Positions 8,487-17,059 of a stretch of DNA of 64,000 bases are shown here, one piece after another; within the stretch, counting starts at the first letter, position 1; each line of letters starts with the position of its first letter. This DNA comes from Chitinophagales bacterium. GTDB taxonomy: Bacteria; Bacteroidota; Bacteroidia; Chitinophagales; LD1. The notes under the pieces are model-generated. The model worked only from the letters and a program-made list of their open reading frames with translations, searched no databases and was not told the DNA's origin. The stretch lies in NCBI GenBank assembly GCA_016787045.1, contig JAEUVA010000024.1:35835-99834 (forward strand), given 5' to 3'. Made by a program: the position numbers and the translations under genes.

Positions 8487-8837
8487 ATGCAAATATCTGT
8501 CTATAAAAGTAAAATACACCGCGCCACTGTTACGCAGGCCGATTTAAACTACATCGGCTCTATTACCATAGATGAAAATTTGATGGAGGCCGCCAACTTG
8601 GTGGAGCATGAGCGCGTGCAAATTGTTAACGTAAATAATGGAGAGCGCTTAGAAACGTATGTTATTAAAGGCGAGCGTGGTTCGGGCATTATTTGTCTGA
8701 ACGGCCCAGCAGCACGCAAGGTGGCAGTTGGCGATATTATCATCGTGATTTCCTACTGCAACCTTACCATGGAAGAATACAAAACCCATCAACCGGTAAC
8801 TGTACACGTCAACTCGGCTAATCAACTTACTGATTAA
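8487..8837 (+). CDS. panD: Aspartate 1-decarboxylase
   Basis: 116 residues, the usual length for PanD. The proenzyme cleavage site is G24-S25 in 'NYIGSITID'; after self-cleavage Ser25 becomes the pyruvoyl cofactor. K9 ('KSKIHRA') and the '[17 protein letters not shown]' core are conserved. The enzyme decarboxylates L-aspartate to beta-alanine for pantothenate and coenzyme A synthesis in the cytoplasm. The ATG at 8487 is chosen because family members start 'M..xxKSKIHRA'; 18 extra in-frame codons upstream have no family support. The next gene begins 17 nt after the stop, so the two probably share a transcript. Confidence 0.95.
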   Translation: MQISVYKSKIHRATVTQADLNYIGSITIDENLMEAANLVEHERVQIVNVNNGERLETYVIKGERGSGIICLNGPAARKVAVGDIIIVISYCNLTMEEYKTHQPVTVHVNSANQLTD

Positions 8838-8854
8838 TTATTTTTTTATTTATT

Positions 8855-9862
8855 ATGAAAAAACACATCGGCAATGCACTTAAACTCCTTTTGTCGCTGG
8901 GTTTAGGCGTGGGTCTTATCTATTGGTTTGTGGGAAAAATGAGTGATGATGACATCCGGCTCACCAAAGATGCTTTCCTGCGCGCCAACTATTTCTGGAT
9001 TTTTTTGGCACCGGTTATGGGGCTTATCTCCAACTTTAGCCGTGCCCGCAGGTGGATAATGCTGCTGGAGCCAACCGGCCACAAGCCCGGTTTTATCAAT
9101 ACCTATTGCAGTGTAATGATGATGTATTTGTTCAATCTGCTTTTTCCGCGGTTGGGCGAGGTGACCCGTTGTAGTATACTAGCGCGCTACGAAAACGTAC
9201 CCTTAGACAAAAGCATAGGCACCATGGTGGTAGAGCGGCTGGTAGATTTATTTACCATTGTTGTAATTGGCTCACTCTTACTGTTTTTTGAACGCGAACG
9301 GCTGATGACTTTTTTTCAGGAAAACGTATTGAGCAAACCTGAAGCAGCTCCTATAGAAAGCGGTTACATGAAGTGGGTAGTGTACGGTATAATACTCTTG
9401 GGGATAATTGCAGCCGCAGTATATTTTGAACAGAAGTATGGCTTTGCCCGGTTCAAGCAAATGCTGAAAGAACGTTTGGTTGGTTTTTTTGAAGGATTAA
9501 AATCTATCCGCAATGTAAGCAACCCTGCAGAGTTTGTTTTTCACTCTGTGTTTATATGGGTATGCTACTTTTTGATGATATATTGGAGTTTCCCCGCGTT
9601 GGCCGAAACTAAGGGAATGGGTGTATCTACAGGCATGGCCTGTTTATTTTTTGGGGGATTTGCCATGGTTGCCACTCCGGGTGGTATTGGCGCGTATCCG
9701 TTAGCTATTTCTAAAGTTTTGGCGCTGTATGGATTGAGCGAAACTATTGGCTATGCCTTTGGCTCCATAGTGTGGGTGGCACAAATGGGGGCAGTACTTT
9801 TAGGAGGTGTAATTTGTTTAGTCGTGTTGGCAATAATCAACCGTGAGCCAGCGTTAGAGTAA
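8855..9862 (+). CDS. Flippase-like integral membrane protein (UPF0104/LPG-synthase TM family)
   Basis: 335 residues, six to eight hydrophobic spans. 'FSRARRWIMLLEP' near residue 62-74, 'LFPRLGEVTRCSILARYE' near 97-114 and 'VVERLVDLFTI' near 126-136 are typical of the lysylphosphatidylglycerol synthase transmembrane-region family (PF03706), whose members flip or move lipids or are of unknown role. The soluble aminoacyl-lipid transferase domain of MprF is absent. It lies between panD and rfaE2 with gaps of 17 and 8 nt, so an operon is likely; the same arrangement with panD recurs in Bacteroidota from general knowledge. Substrate unknown. Confidence 0.8.
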   Translation: MKKHIGNALKLLLSLGLGVGLIYWFVGKMSDDDIRLTKDAFLRANYFWIFLAPVMGLISNFSRARRWIMLLEPTGHKPGFINTYCSVMMMYLFNLLFPRLGEVTRCSILARYENVPLDKSIGTMVVERLVDLFTIVVIGSLLLFFERERLMTFFQENVLSKPEAAPIESGYMKWVVYGIILLGIIAAAVYFEQKYGFARFKQMLKERLVGFFEGLKSIRNVSNPAEFVFHSVFIWVCYFLMIYWSFPALAETKGMGVSTGMACLFFGGFAMVATPGGIGAYPLAISKVLALYGLSETIGYAFGSIVWVAQMGAVLLGGVICLVVLAIINREPALE

Positions 9863-9870
9863 AATTACCG

Positions 9871-10344
9871 ATGAATACCAGCGCTAAAATATTTTCGCTA
9901 CCCGAGTTAATGCAGCGCCTTGCTTTTTGGCGTACACTTGGCGATACTATTGTTTTTACAAACGGGTGTTTTGATATTCTGCATCCCGGCCATGTACATT
10001 TATTGCAAACGTGCCGCAGTTTTGGCGATAGAGTAATTGTGGGTCTTAATGCAGATGTTTCAGTAAAGAGGTTGAAGGGAGAAAAACGCCCCGTTAACAA
10101 TGAACAATCTCGTGCTATAATCTTAGCAGCGCTCAGCGCTACTGATGCTATTATCTTGTTTGAAGAAGATACTCCTGAACAACTCATTCACCACATAAAA
10201 CCAGACGTATTGGTTAAAGGCGGTGATTGGAAGAAAGAAGAGATTGTAGGAAATTCTTTTGTACAAAGCTATGGCGGTAAAACGGAAGTGGTGCCTTACC
10301 TCAGCGGACATAGCACCACTTCTATTATAGAACGGAGTAAGTAA
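9871..10344 (+). CDS. rfaE2: D-glycero-beta-D-manno-heptose 1-phosphate adenylyltransferase (RfaE2-type)
   Basis: 157 residues. A nucleotidyltransferase core with the HxGH-type site in 'NGCFDILHPGH' (residues 31-41), the 'VGLNADVSVKRLKGEKRPVN' segment, 'VKGGDW' near residue 114-119 and 'STTSIIERSK' at the C-terminus match the stand-alone adenylyltransferase half of HldE. It makes ADP-heptose from heptose-1-phosphate for lipopolysaccharide inner core. The kinase half (HldA/RfaE1) is not fused and not in the window. It is the last gene of the panD group and converges on the next minus-strand gene with only 4 nt between stops. A role in another nucleotide-sugar pathway cannot be excluded. Confidence 0.85.
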   Translation: MNTSAKIFSLPELMQRLAFWRTLGDTIVFTNGCFDILHPGHVHLLQTCRSFGDRVIVGLNADVSVKRLKGEKRPVNNEQSRAIILAALSATDAIILFEEDTPEQLIHHIKPDVLVKGGDWKKEEIVGNSFVQSYGGKTEVVPYLSGHSTTSIIERSK

Positions 10345-10348
10345 TCAC

Positions 10349-11578
10349 TTACTTTCCTGCTTCACCAAATTGCTCTTCCAATTTTCTTTTTTCGTTTAGG
10401 TCTGCCACAACTTGTGTTGGTGTTGGGTTTTCCTCCAGTGGCTCGTAGCTGCTCCAAAACTTAGTATTGTAGCCATATTTAGTGGTGTACAAATCGCTAA
10501 AGGCGCCAAATTTACCCAGCGATGCGCCAATGTTTTTGGTATTGAAATCAGCAAAATAGATTTCAAAAGATTCTTCTACAATAAAATCTACCTGGCCGGT
10601 GTTTACGTTTAGCACATGGTGGTTGTAGCTGCGCTCAATAGAACTCACCACATACTTCCCGTTTACCTTTTCGGTTTTTATCACGTTCTTTTCATTCACC
10701 AATTTCCAGCGGCTGTCATTATCGTATTTGCGCTTCACATAATTCGGATTAGGATATTTTTCAATTTCTATTTGCGTAATAGCGTATCCCTCTTTGCTTA
10801 CCCAAATTTTGGCCTGCTCTAATTTCTGGCTGCTGTTTTCTTTATACTGTACGCTTATCACATATTCCTTATCGTTTTCACCGGCAAACTTGGGCGAGTA
10901 AAAGTCAAGTTTCTTTTTATCCAAAAAATTATTGCGATTGTAGCTGTACGGGTTCTCTTTGAGCAAGTCCACTAAATGGTCGCCATGCTCATCGCCATTG
11001 GTTTCGTAGTTCAAACTTCTGCGCACTTTGTTTACCTTCAGCATTTCATGAAAAGAATACCGGTATGCGCTTTTACAGTTAAAAGCCACACTCACATCTG
11101 CCTCTATCAATCGTACATACTTGCCATTTTCTTTGTGATACTGCCGGTACATGCCGGTAGAAATCAATGAATCGTACAGCAGGTTTTGTTTCATGTTATC
11201 AATTGCTTTAATCAATACACCTTTGGCATTCATGGCTACTACCACTACTTCTTCCTTAGTTTCAAAGTTAGTGCCTACATATATGCGTAGCGTATCGCCC
11301 GGCTTGTAGTTGATGATAGATATTGTAGTTGGTGTGTAGCCCACATAACTTACCCGCAGCGAGTCTTTGAGGTTTAGTTTTGGAATCGGAATTTCAAAGT
11401 AGCCATTATCATCGGCAAGGCCGCCCAACTGTGTGTTTTTTATCTGTACGGCAGCCATACCAAGAGGAGCATTATTGGCCTCTTTATCATATACAAATCC
11501 GCGGAGCAAAATGTTGTCTTGCGCTTTTGTAGTAAGCAGAAATAGACAAAGAGTTACACAAAAAATCAATCGCTTCAT
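10349..11578 (-). CDS. Secreted carboxypeptidase-regulatory-like domain protein
   Basis: 409 residues with a signal peptide (MKRLIFCVTLCLFLLTTKAQ). Residues 24-110 form a CarboxypepD_reg-like beta-sandwich ('LRGFVYDKEANNAPLGMAAV', 'ADDNGYFEIPIPK', 'LRVSYVGYTP'), the plug-like extension common at the N-terminus of Bacteroidota surface proteins. The remainder starts 'LIKAIDNMKQNLLYDS', reminiscent of the region following that domain in DUF5686-type proteins, but there is no visible outer-membrane barrel of TonB-receptor length. No T9SS C-terminal domain is seen. Probably periplasmic or attached to the outer membrane. Function unknown. It stands 63 nt downstream of the GH13 gene on the same strand. 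Confidence 0.7.
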   Translation of the reverse strand: MKRLIFCVTLCLFLLTTKAQDNILLRGFVYDKEANNAPLGMAAVQIKNTQLGGLADDNGYFEIPIPKLNLKDSLRVSYVGYTPTTISIINYKPGDTLRIYVGTNFETKEEVVVVAMNAKGVLIKAIDNMKQNLLYDSLISTGMYRQYHKENGKYVRLIEADVSVAFNCKSAYRYSFHEMLKVNKVRRSLNYETNGDEHGDHLVDLLKENPYSYNRNNFLDKKKLDFYSPKFAGENDKEYVISVQYKENSSQKLEQAKIWVSKEGYAITQIEIEKYPNPNYVKRKYDNDSRWKLVNEKNVIKTEKVNGKYVVSSIERSYNHHVLNVNTGQVDFIVEESFEIYFADFNTKNIGASLGKFGAFSDLYTTKYGYNTKFWSSYEPLEENPTPTQVVADLNEKRKLEEQFGEAGK

Positions 11579-11641
11579 AAGTGGTTGTTTTATTTCTAAA
11601 CGCCTGTTACTGCGTTTTTGATATGCACAAATAAAAAAGGT

Positions 11642-13264
11642 TTATTGGTTCACCCAAGTAATGCTGAGTGGTGGCAACCACACAAAATGTGAGTTGGTGG
11701 TGTTTTTAATGTGTGCTGATCGTAGTTTTCCTTTAGAATTTCTAAGCGAAATCAGCTCTTCGGTAAAAACAGATTCTTTCACAAATTTTCGCTTATTAAA
11801 GTTCAACATTGCGCCATTCAGGTATAGTACGTTGCCCATGCGCTTTACTTCGCATTTGGTTGTTCGTAGCCCTTGTAGTGTTTTTATGAAGTAATATAGC
11901 GATGAAGAATCACTTAAAGATTTTTCTGCATTTACGTGTTTGTAGTTTTCGTTTACGGGTAGCCAAGGTTTGTTTGAACTAGAGAAACCTGCGTTCTTAT
12001 CGTTCTTCCACTGCATGGGTGTGCGCAATTCATCGCGGTTAAGCGTTTCATTGGCCATGTTCACTAATCCGCGCGGAAGCTTTACAAAGTGCGGCACCGG
12101 GTCTAAAGCATTTTTGTACGGCAGTTTACTATCGGTCATTCCAAGCTCTTCGCCATAATACACACAAGGCACACCTCGTGCTAAAAACTGTACGGCATGA
12201 ACGAGTTTGGCTTTGTCTGTGTTTCCTTTTACCCGGCTCAGCATTCTCCTGCGGTCGTGGTTGCTAAATACGTACACCGGCATAAAGGGAGCCGTAAAAT
12301 CTTTTTCCATGTTTTTTATTAATCGCTCAAAGTAGCGGGCATTGAATTTGAATCGCAGCATTTCAAAATTGAAAGCCAATGTGAGCCGGTTGTTCTTTGT
12401 AACTCCACAATAGGCGCGGCTTACACTTCGGTCGCCAATAATTTCGCCAATCAACATTTTTTCTCCAAACGAATCGCACACGCTGCGCAGTTCTTCGGCA
12501 AACTGCAAGCAAGCCGGCAAACTGGCCGTGTAATTGGTTTTTTGAAAATGAGTGAGCGCATTCAGCGAAGCAGGATTGTTGCGAAACAAGCTATCTTCGT
12601 ATATAGAATTAAAAATATCTAACCGAAAGCCATCGGCTCCTTTTTGGAGCCAAAACTTTACATTGTCAAGCATTGCTTTTTTTACTGCCGGGTTGTAGTA
12701 ATTCAAATCGGGCTGAAAGGGCAAAAAGGCAGCATAGTAGTACTGCCCGCGCTCTTTGCTGTAGTGCCAGGCGCTGCCACTAACCATGCTTTTCCAGTTG
12801 TTTGGTTTATCGCGCCATACATAAAAATCATTTTCAATGCCTCTTTCATCGGGTTTGCGCTGTACATCTTGCTTAAACCATTCGTGCGCTATGCTGGTGT
12901 GGTTCATCACCATATCCAAAACAATTTTCATGCCACGCTGATGCACTTCTTTTATCAGTTGCTCCACATCGGCCATCGTGCCATACTCGGGGGCTATGTT
13001 TTGGTAATCGCTTACATCATATCCAAAATCGGCTTGTGGCGAACTGAAAAACGGAGATACCCATACCGTTTCAAAGCCCATGCTTTTGATGTAATCCAGC
13101 TTTTGGATAATGCCATGTATATCGCCAATGCCATCGGCATTTGTATCATAGTATGAGCGCGGGTAGATTTGGTAAATAGAGGTGTGGTGATACCACGGAG
13201 TTTGGGCAAGTGCCCAAACCGTGCAGAAGGTGAAGAGTATTAGCGCTATAAATTGACGGAGCAA
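11642..13264 (-). CDS. Secreted GH13 alpha-glucosidase / oligo-1,6-glucosidase-like enzyme
   Basis: 540 residues. After a signal peptide (cleavage near ALAQ, residue 21) comes a GH13 barrel: 'SIYQIYPRSYYDTNADGIGD', region I DMVMNH (117-122), region II GFRLDIFNS with the nucleophile D216, region III IGEIIG with the acid/base E274, and region IV FSNHDRRR with H336-D337. These are the features of neutral alpha-glucosidases and oligo-1,6-glucosidases acting on short alpha-glucans; the subfamily is not resolved. The only start compatible with the signal peptide is a TTG at 13264, since the next in-frame ATG is at residue 62. That TTG lies 7 nt after the stop of the large upstream adhesin gene, so translation may depend on coupling. 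Export to periplasm or beyond is inferred; no T9SS C-terminal domain is obvious. Confidence 0.85.
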   Translation of the reverse strand: MLRQFIALILFTFCTVWALAQTPWYHHTSIYQIYPRSYYDTNADGIGDIHGIIQKLDYIKSMGFETVWVSPFFSSPQADFGYDVSDYQNIAPEYGTMADVEQLIKEVHQRGMKIVLDMVMNHTSIAHEWFKQDVQRKPDERGIENDFYVWRDKPNNWKSMVSGSAWHYSKERGQYYYAAFLPFQPDLNYYNPAVKKAMLDNVKFWLQKGADGFRLDIFNSIYEDSLFRNNPASLNALTHFQKTNYTASLPACLQFAEELRSVCDSFGEKMLIGEIIGDRSVSRAYCGVTKNNRLTLAFNFEMLRFKFNARYFERLIKNMEKDFTAPFMPVYVFSNHDRRRMLSRVKGNTDKAKLVHAVQFLARGVPCVYYGEELGMTDSKLPYKNALDPVPHFVKLPRGLVNMANETLNRDELRTPMQWKNDKNAGFSSSNKPWLPVNENYKHVNAEKSLSDSSSLYYFIKTLQGLRTTKCEVKRMGNVLYLNGAMLNFNKRKFVKESVFTEELISLRNSKGKLRSAHIKNTTNSHFVWLPPLSITWVNQ

Positions 13265-13271
13265 TGTGGAG

Positions 13272-16200
13272 TTAGTGTTTAATTACAAATTGACTGTAAG
13301 TATCGTAATCTGTGCGGATATTCAGAAAGTAAATACCCGTACCCCATTCGCTAGTGGTTATGGTCATCGTTTCTTCCATAATTGGTGAATAAAACAATAC
13401 CCTGCCCAGTGGGTCGGTAATGGTTACATGAGTAATAGAGGATACAGGTATGTTGCGAATAAAGATTTCATCGCGAAATGGATTGGGTACTACGGAAATT
13501 AAATCGTGCAGGTTTACATTGTTTACAGCGTTCGTTAGCGCTGTGAGCGTAACAGATGTAGTGGCAGAGCAACCGTGGGCATCGGTTACTGTAAGTGAGT
13601 AAGTGCCGGGGCCGAGAGCACCAATAGCCGGTACCTGTGCTGCATTGCTCCATGAATAGGAGTATGGGGCTATTCCGTCAAGTGCTATAACCGATATGAT
13701 GCCATCAGCAGAAGTGGCCGTAAGCGGGTGTTTAATGCTATCAAAGATGAATGCTATGGCAGCCGGCTGCGTGATGGTAGTATGGTAAGTGTAACTACAA
13801 CCCGAAGCATTGCTAATGGTAAGCGAATAGGTGCCGGAACTTACATTGGTGATGGAGTCGGTAGTATGTCCGGTATTCCAAAGCAACGTGTACCCTCCCG
13901 GTATAGAGCCGGTGATGTTGGCTTTCAGTGTAGTTTTGTTACCATGGCATTTAATGGGAGCCGCTGCGAAAGAAACGCTGAGTTGTGCAGCTACGGGGTT
14001 CACTATTTCAAATGTGTCTCTTGCTTCACAGGGGGTAGATGTGGTCTTTAATAAGTACTTGCCGGGTTGGGGTTGTGGCAATGTAAAACTACCTGCTCCG
14101 CTAAATACCATACTGCCCGTAGTAAGATAAAGGCATTGATATGTGATAGTGTTATCAATTAAACTATTATTTAATACAATAGGTTGAACCACAACCGGTG
14201 AGATCTGGCAAAGAAAGGTATCCTTAAAGTTAATACTAATAGCATTGGTTGTATTTACATTGACAAACTGAATGGCATTGCTGGTGCATCCATTGGGTGT
14301 ATAAGCGGTAGCAGTATATGTGGTAGGAGAAACCGGGTTTGAAATGGCAATCAAATCTCCAGCAGTGGGTAATGCAGCATTAGTGCCGGTATCGGGCAAC
14401 CAATGAATGAGCGTGCCGGGCGGCAAATCTTGCACGCACACATTAAAAAGTGTATTGGGTCTGGTACTGGATGTATTGTACGGGGTGAAGTAGTCGCATG
14501 GCTGTATGTTTGTGGCGGTGTAACACACAGACACAAATGGCGTGTTGGTAGCCATCATTTTTGAATTGAGCGAGCCGGAGTTGCCTGTGTATGAACATAC
14601 CTCTACCACTATGTCGGACACCCCATCCCAATCATAAGGTATGTCCAACAGGTGTGTTTTCCATCCGGTATTGGCGGGCGGCCATAATGTTAAACTTTTG
14701 GGGGTAAACACCGTTTGCAGATTGCTCACCCAACCGTTTTCCAGGTTACTGAGCGATACGCAGCCCATTTTTATTTCAAAATTTTCTAATGAGTCATTTG
14801 CAGATGAATTACTCTGGCTGAGGTAAAATGCGATACTTTTGATGGTACCTCCTTTTACTCCATATTGCTTTAACTCGGCCGCTTTGTACAGAAATTGGTG
14901 TCGCGCGCCTTTTTGGTAATGACCATACACGGTTGGATAACCCGTAGCAGAACTAGCCGGTGTTTGGTAGTTGCCCGTACCTACTTGCACCGGAATAGAA
15001 TTGCCGGTACAGAGCGTATTGTTTGCACCACACGATTTAGCAACTTGAAGCAATGTTAATTGTACAGTTCCACCGGATTGGCAAAGCACCTCTGGCTCAG
15101 CCACTATTTTTAATTCCGCACCACTGTTTTGTACAGTTATCAAAACAGTATCATGTGTCAAACAGCCATTTATATTAGTAGCAGTTGCAATGTAATGGGT
15201 GCTTATTGCAGGTGCGGCCAATACTATTTCAGATGTAGAGTCAGTGCCACCGGTTACCGGATTTATCAATCCTTGGGTCGGATTCCATTTCAAACTCCAT
15301 CCGGCAGAATCGCTGGAACTTGCGGAGAGAGGAGCAAAAGCATTTCTGCATATTGTTGTATCGCCCCATGCAGTGAGTGAGAAAGCCGGAAACGGTTGTA
15401 CGGTAACACTATCCGTGCCACATGTAGAATGTAAATAATATGTTTGAGTGGCTTGTGGCGAAACGCTCGTTTGGTAACTATTTGGATTAGATACGGCATT
15501 GATACCTGTGTTGGGTGCCCACACCGGATTGCTGCCCCCTACGGCTTTCAAGATTACAGGCGTGCCACAAAACGATGTGCTCACCGCCTGTATATTGGGG
15601 TGTGGTGCTGTGCAAAGCGTAAATTTTCGCCAGTTGGAGCCGGTTATGGGGCAGTTGTCTAGCTTGCTCTTTAACCAAAAGCTATGGCATCCGCTCAAAG
15701 TTGGAGCAACCACGTATGTAACCTGTGCAGTAACAGAGCTATGGGTGCCTTGCTGAAGCAAATCAACAACAAATGCCGAGTCGGCTATGACTGAGCTAAC
15801 CTTAAGTGGTGCGCCAATCTCTGATAGTACCAATGATTGAAACTGTACGGTATCGCTAGGGCAGGCATACAAGGTATCTGCTCCGCCAGCGTAACCACCA
15901 TTTATGTTTTGCGCTGACGTGATGTCTGGCAGAGTGAGCTTGCAAGGCAGCACGGCAATTTGTATGTCGCGCATTACACTACCTACTAAAACTCCGTTGC
16001 GGTATTCACTCACTTTGATAGCAGCCACACTATACTCTAAGTTTGAAGGGGTAATTTTCCAAAGGCCGGTTTGGGTATCAAAACTTTGTTGCGTACCTTT
16101 GATGGGTTGCTGGGCAGACCATCCGTTATTAAAAGGTATGGGATTGTAAGTTTCATTCAACGGATGGACCAATTCATACACCAGCGAGTCGCCATCCGGA

Positions 16201-16823
16201 TTGTACCCGCCATGAAAAAAAACAATGTGTGAATTAGCACATGCAGTATGAAACCCCGGCTCTAAAAAACGGATAGAGCTATTTTGCAATGCTATGCCCG
16301 TAGCCGGTTGTATGGCATTGTTTATCTGCGCTACCAATCCATACCCTGTTGAGCTTGGATTTGGAATATTGCTGAGTGCATTATTTCTGCAACATTCGCT
16401 AAAGCGTATCTGCCAGTTGTTGCAATTACCATTGAGGGTAACAGTACCTGTGTACACATACAAACGAACACCCGGATAAACAGGTGTGCTGCCAGCAGGG
16501 TTGGCCGGGCAAACACCGGAGGGTTGGCAAGTAGTAAGTACGCCCGATAGATTGCATACTTGTGACATTTCATTATTTGTTCCGGAGACGTCCTGAAGGA
16601 TAAAATTTGAGTTGGTATTTGTACAAGTGTTAACTGCCTGCATCTGCACAGACGAAGGCATAGAGATGCCGCAGCAATCTCTGTAATAGTTTAAGGTAAT
16701 CTGGTACTGGTTTCCGCCAATATGTCGGTACGATATATCAGCACCCGCAAAATGAGAGCCAAATGAAACTGTGCTTAAAAAAATATAGAATAGGATAAGT
16801 GCGAAGTATATGCTGCGTTTCAT
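13272..16823 (-). CDS. Large T9SS-secreted adhesin-like protein (type A sorting domain)
   Basis: 1183 residues, signal peptide to about residue 22. The mature N-terminus 'SHFAGADISYRHIGGNQYQI' followed by 'YYRDCCGISMPSSVQMQ' is closely similar to the 1890-residue protein encoded at 37483-43155, and similarity continues through the central region ('SATGYPTVYGHYQKGARHQF', 'NTGWKTHLLDIPYDWDGVSD') to about residue 830. Two SprB-like repeats follow ('CHGNKTTLKANITGSI', 'GTYSLTVTDAHGCSATTSV'). The C-terminal 75 residues are a type A T9SS sorting domain ('SVVPNPFRDEIFIRNI ... GIYFLNIRTD'). It is therefore exported through the outer membrane and probably anchored. The unusual Cys content of the N-terminal domain suggests disulfides. 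It is cotranscribed with the downstream GH13 gene. Ligand unknown. Confidence 0.85.
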   Translation of the reverse strand: MKRSIYFALILFYIFLSTVSFGSHFAGADISYRHIGGNQYQITLNYYRDCCGISMPSSVQMQAVNTCTNTNSNFILQDVSGTNNEMSQVCNLSGVLTTCQPSGVCPANPAGSTPVYPGVRLYVYTGTVTLNGNCNNWQIRFSECCRNNALSNIPNPSSTGYGLVAQINNAIQPATGIALQNSSIRFLEPGFHTACANSHIVFFHGGYNPDGDSLVYELVHPLNETYNPIPFNNGWSAQQPIKGTQQSFDTQTGLWKITPSNLEYSVAAIKVSEYRNGVLVGSVMRDIQIAVLPCKLTLPDITSAQNINGGYAGGADTLYACPSDTVQFQSLVLSEIGAPLKVSSVIADSAFVVDLLQQGTHSSVTAQVTYVVAPTLSGCHSFWLKSKLDNCPITGSNWRKFTLCTAPHPNIQAVSTSFCGTPVILKAVGGSNPVWAPNTGINAVSNPNSYQTSVSPQATQTYYLHSTCGTDSVTVQPFPAFSLTAWGDTTICRNAFAPLSASSSDSAGWSLKWNPTQGLINPVTGGTDSTSEIVLAAPAISTHYIATATNINGCLTHDTVLITVQNSGAELKIVAEPEVLCQSGGTVQLTLLQVAKSCGANNTLCTGNSIPVQVGTGNYQTPASSATGYPTVYGHYQKGARHQFLYKAAELKQYGVKGGTIKSIAFYLSQSNSSANDSLENFEIKMGCVSLSNLENGWVSNLQTVFTPKSLTLWPPANTGWKTHLLDIPYDWDGVSDIVVEVCSYTGNSGSLNSKMMATNTPFVSVCYTATNIQPCDYFTPYNTSSTRPNTLFNVCVQDLPPGTLIHWLPDTGTNAALPTAGDLIAISNPVSPTTYTATAYTPNGCTSNAIQFVNVNTTNAISINFKDTFLCQISPVVVQPIVLNNSLIDNTITYQCLYLTTGSMVFSGAGSFTLPQPQPGKYLLKTTSTPCEARDTFEIVNPVAAQLSVSFAAAPIKCHGNKTTLKANITGSIPGGYTLLWNTGHTTDSITNVSSGTYSLTISNASGCSYTYHTTITQPAAIAFIFDSIKHPLTATSADGIISVIALDGIAPYSYSWSNAAQVPAIGALGPGTYSLTVTDAHGCSATTSVTLTALTNAVNNVNLHDLISVVPNPFRDEIFIRNIPVSSITHVTITDPLGRVLFYSPIMEETMTITTSEWGTGIYFLNIRTDYDTYSQFVIKH

Positions 16824-16889
16824 AGCGTTTGCTTTACCGTAAAGGTAAAAGCTATTCGTTCTGCTTGCAATTCTTTTGCTTTAATATGA

Positions 16890-16897
16890 CAAATCTA
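16890..16897 (-). promoter_or_regulatory. -7 element (TAGATTTG) of the type-A adhesin gene
   Basis: Perfect TAnnTTTG match on the minus strand, 66 nt upstream of the ATG at 16823. No clear TTTG is seen at the -33 position. This would give a leader of about 60 nt. Confidence 0.35.
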
Positions 16898-17005
16898 TGA
16901 CATAGATACTCAGTATGAAGAAATTCATATTCTAAACATCCATGAATTTTTTTGCTTCTGAAACATTCATCCTAATGTTTATTGCATGGTGCATGATAGT
17001 GGTAA

Positions 17006-17040
17006 ACAAAAAGAGCAACAGATTTCTCCGTTGCTCTTTT
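17006..17040 (-). terminator. Rho-independent terminator of the RNA helicase gene
   Basis: A perfect 10-bp inverted repeat (AAAGAGCAAC at 17010-17019 with GTTGCTCTTT at 17030-17039, 10-nt loop) lies about 20 nt beyond the helicase stop codon; on the minus strand the stem ends in a T-rich run. Confidence 0.8.
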
Positions 17041-17059
17041 CTAAATTTCGTCTAAGCTA

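Noticed and set aside
11596..11620. Inverted repeat AAACGC/GCGTTT between the GH13 and carboxypeptidase-regulatory genes
   Set aside because: Six-base stem, and the T-run is on the wrong side for the minus-strand genes; too weak to call a terminator.
12644..13156. A 170-codon plus-strand frame opposite the GH13 gene
   Set aside because: The GH13 catalytic motifs lie on the minus strand; the plus frame is a shadow, with a hydrophobic composition arising from the complement.
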